Of a stretch of DNA of 64,000 nt, positions 44,991-56,319 are shown piece by piece. Source of the stretch: Cynocephalus volans (lineage: Eukaryota; Chordata; Mammalia; Dermoptera; Cynocephalidae). The notes beneath the pieces were generated by a model. That model made no database searches and was not told where the DNA came from. It saw only the letters and a list, made by a program, of their open reading frames with translations. The stretch's first letter is position 1; the number at the start of each line of letters is the position of its first letter. Location of the stretch: assembly GCF_027409185.1 (NCBI RefSeq), contig NC_084462.1:186314071-186378070 (forward strand). The letters are read 5' to 3'. The translations under genes and the position numbers were made by a program.

Positions 44991-47200
44991 GTTCATGTGT
45001 GTGTTGTGTGTGTGTGCTGCGTGTGTGCTATGAGAACAACATTTAGAGTTTCTCATGTTTTATGACAGGTTTCTTCACTCTGTGGCATATTTTTTTTATG
45101 CTTATTGAAATATTCAATATGGTATTCTATTTAAAGTTTTTAAAGTAGGCACGCATTTCTCCTAGAAGTGTTTTGTAAATACATGCATCCTCTCTGACCA
45201 TCATGGTCACTTGCAGTGCTCCAGAGCATCAGGTAATAGAAATTCTGATGGTTTAAACAGACAGCTCCTCACATCCTAGCACTTATTTTATATAATCTGA
45301 CCCACCGAGAATATACAGAACCACTAATTCGGGAGCTTTCAGTAATGCACACCCCAGCACTCAATGTCACATGTCCCATGGTGTTGCAAAAACCACTTCC
45401 TGCAGGGCAGCTGGGTTCTTCCTGAAGGGGGTTGTGGGGTTCACTCTATTTGGTGGACTGTGATGTCAGTTTTTCTTGGAATCAAAGTGAACTTTGGAGA
45501 TGGTGGATAGAGGTCCATTGGTCCTGAAGGTAACCAATACATTCAGCCGATGAAGGACCCAGCTGATCTTCCAGAATTTATAGAAAGATAGGACACATGG
45601 AACAATCAAACACTGATGAGAAGATCTGGATACATCTCTGAGAGGCAAACAAAGGTGTAAATGTTGCTAAAATCAATCTGTAATAAACTCATGCCATTCA
45701 GATGAGTTATTTATTAGTGAAAAGTTTGACAGACTAGATATGAATGACATAAACATAATTTGTTGTGATTAGGAAGATTTTTGCAGCACTTGAACCTTTT
45801 GTAGAAAAATCAAGAACGACTATGAAGAAACAGAAAAGCCCAGTTTTTTTTATTGTTTTCATGCCAATGTAAAAGCTATAAAATAAACCCACCAAGAAAC
45901 AGTCGTACTAACAAATACACTGAAGTACAGAATGTAGACACACACAAAATAACACATATTGACATGCGTAAAATAACATCCACTAAGTGAAACATAAACA
46001 TGCACTCACACATTAACAACTGCACATTAAAACTCAAAACTTGCACGCTCAGTACAATGCACACATGGACACACACACTAATGCACACATCAACCTACAT
46101 ACTAACATCCTAACACATATAACACACAAACCTAGAGTAAAACATGCCCATACAAATACAAGAATCACATGCCTGTTAGAAAAGTCATTTTTATTATTTT
46201 ATGCATGCATAGAAAATAATAGACTCATTTGAAAACCCATCTCTAGCCCCCTTCTTCACCTTGTCACCATATACCTGCAGGGCAATGCTGAGGGTCCCAG
46301 TAGATTGTGATTGAGCACGTGCATCCCCTACAATGCCCTGAACGCTGTGCAGACAGAGCTTCTCCCTGTGAGGACAAAGCCCACAAAACACTTTCTCACT
46401 CGGAACCTACCTTGGTGAATAGTACAGAGATCACCTGATTTCTTTATGGCTCTGTCAGTATTCACGATGCCGAGCAGGTACTTTGACTCCTTCTGGTTTC
46501 ATCAGGACAGAAGAGCCCTGTGACATCTCAGAGAGTGACTGCAGGCTGCTCTACATGAGTGGCCGGCAGGACCCACAGAGAGACGTGGCATCTCCTGGGC
46601 ACCCTGAGTTTATTTCTCTAGCACCTGCCTGAGGGTCCTGAGCTCCACAAGTGTTCAATACAGAGATGCCCAGTTCTCAGACTAGCCCTGTGATCAGAGG
46701 TGCAGGGACGTGCGTCTGGTTACACTGACAATAGGAATCATATGGGGCTCTTGACAAACACATGGGTTTCCAAACCTTGTCCAGGAATATGAGCTTTGAA
46801 CAGGTTTGTGTCTTTTTCCCGACTCTACGGAATCGAATTTTGGACAGTATTTACAGACTTTCAATGAATATTGATTGATTCACATGTTACTTCTTTATTT
46901 TTTACCAACTTGGATCCATGCGCCTGCTACAAACTCAGATCCGTAGTTGCCCCTTCACACACCTAGCTCAGCCAGCATAAGCTATTCCTGAAACCTCAAT
47001 GTCTTAATGCTAAGATTAGTGTGAAACTGAAAATTCTGCAACATTTGAGTTAACAAAGCCATCTCATTCCTCCACATTCTTACAATTAAGCTTGCTAAAG
47101 CTTCAGACATCCTCTCTTTGAGTGTATTTCTCATGGCCTTTTGAGTTACACAATAGCTCCCATTAAAACGGGATAATCTTACAAACATCAGGAGTCTTTT
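44990..47200. other. Intergenic, no gene seen
   Basis: About 2.2 kb. Contains CA-rich DNA at 45930-46120 and otherwise unrecognised sequence. No V segment was found on either strand. Confidence 0.45.
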
Positions 47201-47206
47201 AAAAAT

Positions 47207-47260
<54 letters not shown>
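47207..47260. repeat. (GT)n microsatellite
   Basis: About 26 GT dinucleotides. Open frames across it are artefacts. Confidence 0.97.
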
Positions 47261-47329
47261 CATGTTTGTATTTCTATATATCGTCAAAAGAAAAAGTCAA
47301 GTTTTGCAAAGAAACCCCTCCACAACCAC

Positions 47330-47570
47330 CTCTGCACCTGCTCCTGGGTCTGGAGTCTGTGCTGGGCGGGTCCTGAGTGCCTCCTGCAGCCCATCTCTCG
47401 CCCTGCAGGGGAGTTTTATGTCTGGGCTCAAGGTGTGTTCTCCCAGCGTCTCTAGCTCAGTATTAAATGGCTGTACCTGGGATTCAAGAAGCTCCTTCAA
47501 TAACACCATATGATTTTGACATAATCTCTTGATAGTGAATTTGACTTTCTAAACCCAGTCAACTCTGAAA
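47330..47570 (-). pseudogene. IGHV: Heavily decayed V-segment relic
   Basis: The 3' flank CTCTGCACCTGCTCCTGGG (47331) and CCCTGCAGGGGAGTTTTATG (47401) is V-like. On the minus strand FR3 is traceable as AAATTCACTATCAAGAG, then GCCATTTAATACTGAGCTAG, where a living gene has an AIYYCAR-type end; Cys is now a TGA-shifted GAG context. The heptamer position reads CGCTGGG, the spacer is about 20 bases and the nonamer is ACATAAAAC. No leader was found. It cannot function. Confidence 0.75.
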
Positions 47571-50470
47571 GAAGACCTTAGACAAGATTTTATTAAAACA
47601 CCAGGCAGCCCCTTCACTGAAGTGGACACAGAAGATACACACAGTGATTCCAGAAACTGGTGGTCCTTGGGAGGGTCTTTTACCTCCTTCAAGCTCTTCT
47701 CATAAAAGTTCACATCATAGAACAGCTGTAAGTATAGAAACATGAGGCCCAACATCCAGCCCACATGCACTCTTGCAAACACAGGCTCACACGCTGCGCA
47801 TAGTTATCTTCATCATGGGTGGAACACCTGTCCTTTCTTCCTGTACCTAGCACATGGGTAGTGCTCCCCACAATGACTCTGGCCCTGGGTGCGTGTCTTG
47901 CTTTGTCAAACAGAACCAAAGCAACAGGACTCAACAGGAGACTTGGGAAGGGCCTACGCAGTTGGTTTGCCTATTTCCCCAGTGCCCGGGACCCCTGCAG
48001 ATGCCCATGAGAAGGTTCCAGGCTCACTGAGCAGAGGATCACACACAAGGAGCCAAGCCCAGTCAGTGCACCCACAATTAACACCCTCGATGTGTGGAAA
48101 GGGTTCATCAGACCCACACGCCTGTTGTCCCCTGACTCAAGAACACAGTCAGGACCCGAGGGCAAAGCCGCAGAGGGGGTTCAATGGTTCATCTCCCCAG
48201 GAGGAGGAGCAGAAGCAGGAGTTGACCTAGAAACAGGGGACATGGAAAAGTGGGCTTGGGGGCCAGGGCCCCTGTGGGCCAGTGTCTGCGATGGGAATCT
48301 GCCCCTACATCTTTCTGTTGGAGACGTCTCTCGTGGGGATCGTGTCCATGTCTTTTCTGCACTGATGGGCTCACAGGCTGCTGAATTGTGTTTGTGGTTC
48401 TCAAGTCTCAGGCAGGAAAGAACGTCACTTAACAACAGCAGTTTAGGAGACACATCAGCTTCCTGGCCCAGTTACAGTAACTCTAGGCTTCCGACTTCAG
48501 CTCGGTGCTTGCATGGGATGGGTGTCCCCGTGAGTCTCACCCTGGAGTTATCACAGGCTGACGCTGCCTGAGAGAGGGGCGCTGAGGTTCTTTAATAGTT
48601 GCAGCTCTCAGAGTCTTCTAATCACCCACTGTTTACAATTGTTTCTCGCGTGTTGTCTTTGGGCTCCCCTAAGCTCTCCTACTCAGAATCTGAGCATTGG
48701 CAACTTTCAGATTTAATCCACTCTTACTTTTCTGGTCTAGTGGAAAAGAGTGGGGTATGAGAATGTTACATATGTTTATGAAATTGATTACTAATGTCCT
48801 CATGTCTCCACGATGTTCCTTTCACAAGGGCCCTTCCTGTCACGACTCATTTTCCTCCGCCCTCTACTCAAGTTGCTAAAGCATCTTCCTCTGTTTCCTT
48901 GAATCTCACCTCCTCTGAGTGTTTTCAACTCTTTAGGTGACACAGAATCACTGCATATGGATCTAGAGTGGGAAGAAGTCTCTTCTCTCTCTCACAGTAA
49001 GGTTTGAAAATGTTACCGGGAAGGAGAATCTTCCTGGTGAAGGCTGTGGCTGCACATCTCAGGGATTAGTCCTGCACGTGACAGATGCACGAGGGGACCT
49101 ATCTCAGTCCTCAACCTGGGAACCTGGAGATTCCTGCATGGAAAGGCCACAGTGATGTGGGGTGTGCAAATCCCAGGAGGTCTCACCCTCACATACTCCA
49201 CAACTGTCCCCATCCATTTATAGAAATTTTATGGAAACGTTTTTACCAGATTGGACCTGTGGCAGCTTCAGATTTAGGCTAAAAGGTCTCACCTGTCATT
49301 CTGGATGTACCTGTCTCTCCAGTTTTTAGGGCACCAGTTTTATCTGCAATTTCAGTGCTATGATGGGCCCATGACCAGCACTGATGTTCAGTTTGTCTAG
49401 ATTGCTCTTGTTCTTAGAGTAAGGGTAACAATTTCCAAGCTTTCTGAATGTTTGAGAAGAAACCAGAAGCACCTTTAGAGGTTGACTTTGACCGGCTACT
49501 CGGAGGAGTATTCTGATTTCACCAAGTGTAAGTGACACCTGGGCAGACATAATTAGATATGGAACAAACCAAAAGATGGGAAGATGCGCATGCACAACAA
49601 ATGGACTTTTCACTTTTACTTCCCAGCCACGGAGTTAAGCTTCATTTCCCAGGGGCCCTGCAGCTGGAGTTGGAAATGGGAGGTGAAGTTCTGGATGACG
49701 GACAGAGGGAGGAGTTGTGATGATAGTCATTCCACTGTCCCACCATCTGGCCCTGTTATCAAGGTCACGTCTAGGGGAAGTGTTGTGATCATGCAGGGTC
49801 CTCGGTCCAGTTCTCATCATTAACGATTTCTGCATTTCCTAGTGAGACATGAGGACATGAATTCACAGTGGTCACGGTGTGTCTTCAGGAACGGGTCAAT
49901 GAAAACAAGGTCACATGCCCTCCACAAGAAAAACAACACACAATCTAGATAAAAATGTCAAAATCTACATTTGAAGACTCTTGAATTTGGCAAAAGGCAC
50001 ACAAGGGAAGGGGCACATGTGTGAGAAGCCCTGAGCCTCAGGAGAGGCCGTCACTGTCTGAAATTCTAGTGGAGGCTGCTGTCATCTCCACCAAGCACAT
50101 ACTCATGACTCACCAGACAGAATCCTAGTGAACAACCTGCTTCTGGATGAAAGGCCTCGGGACACAGAAAGTAAAAACTTTGACAGACATCTAGATTCTG
50201 TGAACTTTGGATGAATTAACCAAGACAGGGACAGATCTATCAAGGGTGGAACTGTTAACATCAAGGCACTTAAGTATAACCTCTGACAGGTCATGAGCTG
50301 GTCACTAATTATGCTTATTCTCAGGTAACCACACTAAACGAGAAAATATAGAGGATGCAGTACAAGAACATAACAATAATAAAAAATAAAATGTAAGAAA
50401 TGAGCAAAAACTTCATAAGCAAAACAAGTTTTTCCTATATTTTAACCATACATATTTCCATATTTTAAAT
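47570..50470. other. Intergenic, no gene seen
   Basis: About 2.9 kb, relatively GC-rich at 47800-48560. Long overlapping frames on both strands (up to 159 codons) reflect low stop density; none has a motif, splice pattern or paralogous support. No V segment was recognised. Confidence 0.45.
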
Positions 50471-52285
50471 ATTTATTATTATTAGCATATTCATCATTCC
50501 AAATCATAATCTCTGCCCATGTCCACAACCTGACCTGTTACTTCCAACCGCCCTCCCTCCTGACCCCCATCGTGAGTATCCATAGCCCTGTTCTGTCCTT
50601 GAGAAAGTTCAACATATTGTTGTGGCATTGAATTATTCCGTCTTTCTCTCTCTCTTTCTTTCTCCCTTCCTTCCTTCCTTCCTTCCTTCCTTCCTTCCTT
50701 CCCTCCTTCCTTCCCTCCTTCCTTCCTTCCTTCCTTCCTTCCTTCCTTCCTTCCTTCCTTCCTTCCTTCCCTCCTTCCTTCCCTCCTTCCTTCCTTCCTT
50801 CCTTCCTTCCTTCCTTCCTTCCTTCCTTCCTTCCTTCCTTCCTTCCTTCCTTCCTTCCTTCCCTCCTTCCTTCCTTCCTAGCACACAGTTATGAGTGAGA
50901 ATGTGCTATTACTGTTACTTTCTCTGGCTTAATTTACTTAACATAATTTTCTCCAGGTTCATCCATGTTGCTGCAAATGGAAAAATTTCCTTATTTTTAA
51001 TGGCTGAGTAGTATTCCATTGTGCACATATGCCACACTTTCCTTATCCAGTCATTTGTCAATGGAAATTTACGTTGACACCACCTCTAGGCTATTGTAAA
51101 TAGAGCTGTGATGAGCATGGGAGTGCAGGTGTCCCTTGGATACGATGACTTCCCTTCCTCTGGATATACACCCAGCAGTGGGTTGCTGGATCATATGGTA
51201 GTGATATCAGTAGTTCTCTGAGGCATCCCATACTATTTTCCGTAATGGCTGTGCTAACTTCCAGTCCCAACAGCAGTTTAGGAGAATTCCCCTTTCCCTG
51301 CGTCCTCACCTCACCCGTGTTTGCTGTTCTCGGTCTTGTTAATAATGGCCAGAATGACTTGGGTGGGATTATATCTCAGTGTGATTTTATTTGCATTTCT
51401 CAGATGACTAGTGATGCTGAATATTTTTTCATGTACCTGTTGGCCATTTGTAGACCTTCCTTTGAAAAATATTTATTAATTTCATTTGCTAATTTTTTAA
51501 TAAGATGATGATGATGATGATGACGATTATTTTATTTCTTTATTTCTTTATTTTAATGTATAGCTATTTATTTGTATATTCTGGATATTATTGCCGTATT
51601 GGGGTGTATCATTTACAAATATTTTATCCCATTCAAGAGGTTGTCTTTTCACTCTTTGGATTATATCCTTTGCTGTACAGAAGTTTTTTGATATAATACC
51701 ATTTATTTCAGTTTTCTTTTGTTGCTTGTGCTTTTGGGGTAGGATTCATAAAGTCTTTGACCAGTCCTATTACCTGGACTGTTTCCCCTGTATTTTCCTT
51801 TAATAATTTTATGGTTTCAGGTTTTATAATTAAGATTAATCCGTTTTATATTGGTATTGGTATATGGTGAGATGTACAGGTCCAATTTCATTTTACTGCA
51901 TTTGGAAATGTCCATTCTTCCCCCCAAAATCTACAGATTCAATATAATTCCCATCAAAGTATCAATGGGATTCTTCACAGAAATACAGAAAGCAACCCAA
52001 ACGTTCATATGGAATAACAAACGACCCCAGATATCCAAAGCAATCCTAAGAAAAAAAAAACATAAAGCTGGAGGCATCACACTATCTGATTTCAAATTAT
52101 AATGCAAAGCTATTGCAACCACAATGGTGTTGTACTGGCATAAATAGAGACACTCAGATCAGTGGAACAGAAGAGAAAACCCGGGAATCAACCACATACT
52201 TACAGCCAACTGATCTTTGACAAATGCAGCCAGAACGTACATTGGGGAAAAGACTGACTCTTCAGTAGATCGTGCTGGAAAACTG
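50470..52285 (-). mobile_element. LINE-1 with 5' inversion, abutting a V-segment RSS
   Basis: 50470-50640 is reverse-strand L1 3' UTR, then a (TTCC)n tract, then reverse-strand ORF2 to about 51915 (TTCATCCATGTTGCTGCAAAT at 50959). From about 51925 to 52285 the L1 is in the opposite sense (CTTCACAGAAATACAGAAAG at 51973). Twin priming explains this. The inverted 5' end stops within a few bases of the heptamer at 52292-52298. Confidence 0.87.
50641..50880. repeat. (TTCC)n tract in L1 3' UTR
   Basis: About 230 bp of TTCC with sparse CCCTCC variants, the complement of the GGAA tract in the L1 at 15541. Pro/Ser/Phe-rich frames here are artefacts. Confidence 0.97.
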
Positions 52286-52291
52286 GACACT

Positions 52292-52298
52292 CACTGTG
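52292..52298 (-). other. Isolated RSS heptamer CACAGTG, nonamer lost
   Basis: An exact heptamer follows the V exon end, but L1 sequence begins within about 2-5 bases. Neither the 23-nt spacer nor the ACACAAACC nonamer exists at the right distance. Confidence 0.88.
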
Positions 52299-52738
52299 TC
52301 TCCTGCACAGTCGTTCATGGCTGTGTCCTCAGTGGTCACGGAGCTCAGCTGCAATGAGAACTGGTTCTCGGCCCCTCAGCAGTGATGGAGATGTGGCCCT
52401 GAGTCAAGGGGCCATAGTTTGTCCTCCATGATGATCCGCTGTAGTGACCATATCCAAGCCATTGACGCCCCTTCCCCAGAGGCTGGCAGATCCAGCTCCA
52501 ACCACAACCCCTGGAGACGGAGTAACCAGAGACGGTGCAGGTGAGGGAGAGGGTCTGCGATGGCTTCGCCAGTCCTCGGTGTGACTCCTGTGACTGCACC
52601 TAGGACAGGACACCTGGAAAAAGAGGGAAAATCCTCGTGAGTGTCACACAGCACAGTCCTCCTATCACATTTCTGAAACCCTTGATGCTCACACGGGGAA
52701 GCTGTCAGCAGACAAAGGAAAAAGGGTAAAATGTTCAT
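52299..52738 (-). pseudogene. IGHV: IGHV4-like V pseudogene with L1 in its RSS
   Basis: Leader exon 1 (52693-52738) is intact: MNILPFFLCLLTASP, with donor GTGAGC. Leader exon 2 (52603-52613) follows a TTCCAG acceptor. The first V codon, normally CAG, is TAG at 52600-52602. The rest reads [21 protein letters not shown], then [20 protein letters not shown], with Cys for Arg in WIRQ, an unusual [16 protein letters not shown]2, then a frameshift in early FR3 (GCTGAGGGGCCGAGAACC). The Tyr-Tyr before the last Cys is Asn-Asp. The heptamer is kept but the nonamer is replaced by L1. Upstream lies a CAGCTG-rich minisatellite. Confidence 0.92.
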
Positions 52739-52994
52739 CTTCTTGAGAGACAGAACAATGTCTTTCACAGAGAAACTACACAGGATGATGAGAGATTGAG
52801 GGAGAAATCTGACAATCCCCAGCATTGTCACCCTGATATAAGCAGAGCTTGGGGGAAGTTCGCATGTGCCAGGAGCCCTGAACACCCAAGAATGAGGAAG
52901 TGCAGTGACCCTGTGCATCCAAGCCGCTTCCCAGAGCTGGGCTCAGGCACCAGAGGATGCACACTGTCCTCATCTAAATCTTCTGCATGCTCCT

Positions 52995-53552
52995 GAGCAT
53001 GTGGCTGTCATCCCTGAGCATGCAGCTGTCATCTCTGAGCATGCAGCTGTCTTCCCTGAGCATGCAGCTGTCATCCCTGAGCATGAAGGTCTGTCATGCC
53101 TGTGTATGCAGCTGTCATCCCTGAGCATGCAGCTGTCATCCCTGAGCATGCGGCTGTCATCCCTGAGTATGCAGCTGTCATCCCTGAGTATGCAGCTGTC
53201 ATCCCTGAGCATGCAGCTGTCATCCCTGAGCATGCAGCTGTCATCCCTGAGCATGCAGCTGTCATTCCTGATCATGCAGCTGTCAACCCTGAGCATGCAG
53301 GCTGTCTTCCCTGAGCATGCAGGGCTGTCATCCCTGTGTATGCAAGCTGTCATCCCTGAGCATGCAGGGCTGTCATCACTGAGCATGCAGGCTGTCATCC
53401 CTGTGCATGCAGGCTGTCATCCATGAGCATGCAGGCTATCTTCCCTGAGCATGCAGCTGTCATTCCTGAGCATGCAGCTGTCATCTCTGAGCATGCAGGC
53501 TGTCATCCCTGAGCATGCAGCTGTCATCCCTGAGTATGCAGCTATCATCACA
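52995..53552. repeat. 21-22 bp minisatellite, ~26 units, rich in CAGCTG/AGCT
   Basis: The consensus unit is GAGCATGCAGCTGTCATCCCT. I count about 26 units; about 14 contain an exact CAGCTG E-box/AGCT site, and others have CAGGCTG or CAGGGCTG (22-23 bp variants clustered at 53290-53440). It starts about 255 bp upstream of the leader ATG of the V pseudogene at 52299-52738. Because the dominant unit is 21 bp, all frames stay open on both strands, producing repetitive pseudo-proteins that I do not treat as genes. Confidence 0.95.
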
Positions 53553-53559
53553 ACCTTGA

Positions 53560-54100
53560 CACAGGGACACAGATCAGATAAACACGTGGCTTGCTGGATG
53601 CAGAGGACAGAAGAGTGGGAGGGGCTAAGTAATGCTTGTGCCCAAGTGCATGGGCTGGAGACGTCCCACTGCTCTTGTATCCACCTGAAGACACTCCATC
53701 ATAAAGTGCCCGGTAGTCGCTCTTCTCTGGGAGGGAGGCTTGGGGAAAATTGAAGTGTGTCCCCCCTTTTTTGACAACAGGGTTCTCAGCCTTTGAGACC
53801 TTGTCCACCTCTGACCTGTTGAGGCAGCCCTGATCTCCCCGTCCCCATCAACCCCCACCATTTTATTCTTTTCTCATATCTTTTCCATTTTATAATTTCT
53901 CTTTCTGCACCTCCATGGTAGATTTGAATAACAATACCATTCTTGCTCACAACGATTTATATATTGTGATTTATTTCCTTTGCTTTATCATCCTTTAATA
54001 GGAAAAAGAAATAGTTTAAGGTTAAAACAGTCATTTTCAGTCATACTCAGTGTCCTGCCATGCTTTCAGCAGGTGTAAGTTCACCTTTCCCAGCACGCTA

Positions 54101-54152
<52 letters not shown>

Positions 54153-54590
54153 CTTTGAAGCACAGATCAGTCATGATCCCTGTGCACACCTCTCAGGACG
54201 CAGCCTGGACGCTTGACTGTGCTCTGCACCCATATTCATTCTCAGAGTCTGTTTTGTGAATCCCCTTTAGCTGCACCTGCAGATCCGGAGGTGAGCCAGG
54301 TCTCCACACAGGTGCAGCAGTTTCCTCCCACCTGCTCCCCTCCCTGCTGCTCCCTCTTTTCTGTTCTTCCTGGGTGTTTCTCTTCCTGTCTTTATTCCAT
54401 AAAGGCAGACTTTTCACTGTTATTGCTGCTTGAATGCAGCAGAGATGGAGCATTCCAGAGATTCTCACACCATCAGAAGATGGCTGGGGAGGAAAGGGGG
54501 CCACCTGGTTTTTATCATGTATTGGTGCCATGTGGGCAGAACTGAAGCATCTCTGACCACAGGGACTTCAGCCATCATGGTTCTGTCCAG
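53560..54590. other. Intergenic with (CA)n
   Basis: A (CA)n tract lies at 54103-54148. The rest shows no V or conserved frame. Confidence 0.5.
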
Positions 54591-55480
54591 AAAATGATTT
54601 ATAACGATATCTTACACCCATCAACAAAAGGATTAAAATCTCAATTAAAAATGGGCAACTGATAGAATCCACATTTCTTGAAATAAGGCAAATAGCTGAA
54701 GAGCAAATTAAGACGTCATCAACGTCATTACTTATTAGGAAAATGCAAATATAAACACTTGGGTTTACTTCAGAGGCACTAAGATGGCTGTATGTTTTTA
54801 AAGGAAACATTGTCCTCATGGATGTGTATACACTGGAAAGCTTCCATAGTGTTGGGGTTTAGGGAAAAAGCTCAAGTGCTGTGGTAATGATTTGGGCAGT
54901 TAGATAAAATGTTAAATGCAGAACAACCCTATGACCCAGTAACTCCACCCCTAGGTATTTGCCCAGGAGAGCTGAAAAGAAGTGTCCAAACACAAATGTG
55001 CACAAATCTTTACAGCAGCTCTATTCATGGTGCCAAAAAGTGAACAACTCAAATGTTCGTTGACTGATGAATTGATAAACAATTGTGGCAGATTGATACG
55101 ATTGGAAACTATTCACCTACCAAAAATGAAGTTATTTACACATGCTACAAAATGAATGAACTTTGAAAATATTACACCACACAACAGAAGCAGACAGAAA
55201 AGGCCGCATATTACATAATCCCATTCATACAACACATCGAGAATAGGCGTGTCCATAGATACAGAAAACACATTAGCTGTCCTCAGGGGCTTGGAGAGGG
55301 TGGGATGAGCAGTGCCTGCTTGTAGGGGGTGGGGTTTCCTTTCAGGTGATGAAAATGTTCTGTAACTACACAGTGGTGACAGCTGACAAACCTTGTGAAA
55401 ATATGAAGTGCCACTAACCAGTATCAAATGGTTAAAATGGTGAACATGATGTCATGTAAATTGTAGCATCATACCAAAAA
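54590..55480 (+). mobile_element. Old L1M 3' fragment
   Basis: Sense L1M text, for example ATTAAAAATGGGCAACTGA (54644), AACTCCACCCCTAGGTATTTG (54941) and GGTGATGAAAATGTTCTGTAAC (55346). Non-coding. Confidence 0.75.
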
Positions 55481-55744
55481 AAAAGCACATTAAACTTAAT
55501 TTTTGTTTTACATTAATCATTTTAAGGTAAGAGAAACCACATTTTAAGGGAACACATAAAGCAAATAAAGGAAAACAAAAACAAGAGTTCCTGAGTATGA
55601 CTTTTACTGAACAGAGACAGGAAACACCAAGGACTGAAAGGAAACCCTGGGTGTCCTGTGCACCTGCTCCTGAGTGGAAATTCTCCTTGTAGTGTGTTCT
55701 GGGTTCACTCAACCACCAAGTCCCCTCCTGTCTTCCTGCGAAGA

Positions 55745-55783
55745 GGTTTGTGTCTGGGCTCACGGTGACTTCCCGTCACTGTG
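55745..55783 (-). other. Intact 23-RSS of functional V gene
   Basis: CACAGTG (55777-55783), 23-nt spacer (55754-55776) and ACACAAACC (55745-55753) on the minus strand. Fully consensus. Confidence 0.95.
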
Positions 55784-56222
55784 TCTCTCGCACAGTAATA
55801 CACGGCCGTGTCCTCGACTATCAGGCTGCTCAATGTTAAAGAAGCTTGGCTCTTGGAGGTGTCCCTGGTGATGGTGACTCGGGATTTAAGATCTGTATTA
55901 TAATTTGTGCCTCCACCACTCCATATCACACCAACCCACTCCAGCCCCTTTCCTGGAGGCTGGTGGATCCAGTGCACACCATAGCTGGTTAAAGAGAATC
56001 CAGAGACAGAGCAGGTGAGAGACAGGGTCTGTGAGGGTTTCACCAGGCCTGGACCTGACTCCTGCAGCTGCACCTGGGACAGGACACCTGGGGACAAGAA
56101 GCATCACCGTCAGTCAAACATTCATGAAACCACCACATTCCCAGGTTCCATTTCCTGAAGTCCCCGAAACACTCACAGCAGGGAGCAGCCACCAGGCAGA
56201 GAAGCAGCCCCAGGACATCCAT
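55784..56222 (-). CDS. IGHV: Functional clan-II IGHV gene (IGHV4/2-like)
   Basis: This germline V segment contributes the heavy-chain variable domain after V-D-J joining. Leader exon 1 is 56177-56222 ([15 protein letters not shown], donor GTGAGT). Leader exon 2 (56077-56087) gives CVLS through the junction codon, after an acceptor of the form CCCCAG. The V exon (55784-56076) starts [20 protein letters not shown], has Cys in [18 protein letters not shown] with the conserved Trp, a short [14 protein letters not shown]2 and [11 protein letters not shown] at the end. It is open throughout and has a perfect RSS. The CDR1/CDR2 shape recalls the mouse VHQ52 type. Unusual: FR2 is WIHQ, with His for the near-invariant Arg that pairs with the Asp of EDTAVYYC, so stability may differ. 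Octamer 7/8, about 82 bp upstream. Confidence 0.95.
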
Positions 56223-56303
56223 GCTCTGATGAAGGGCTCCTGGTGGAAGGCGACTGGGGCTGCTCAGCCCAGGGCTGGCCTTTCAGCCTGACACTGGGGT
56301 CTG

Positions 56304-56311
56304 CTTTGCAT
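56304..56311 (-). promoter_or_regulatory. IGHV octamer, last base changed
   Basis: Minus strand ATGCAAAG (consensus ATGCAAAT), about 82 bp upstream of the ATG, closer than the 111 bp in the IGHV4-like unit at 10460. Confidence 0.75.
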
Positions 56312-56319
56312 GAGGAGGC

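Noticed and set aside
47889-48571. Overlapping frames of 113 and 159 codons
   Set aside because: The region is GC-rich with few stops. No domain, splice pattern or paralogue supports a gene.
50622-50894. Pro/Ser/Phe- and Lys/Glu/Gly-rich frames
   Set aside because: Products of the TTCC tract, not genes.
52905-53426. Repetitive proteins of 140-170 residues on both strands, and a CRISPR-like look of the array
   Set aside because: The 21-bp unit is divisible by three, which keeps frames open. There are no unique spacers between repeats and the host is a mammal, so it is a minisatellite.
52995-53552. An immunoglobulin switch region
   Set aside because: AGCT-bearing repeats recall switch DNA, but no constant-region exon or I-exon promoter was seen, the array is short, and V genes surround it.
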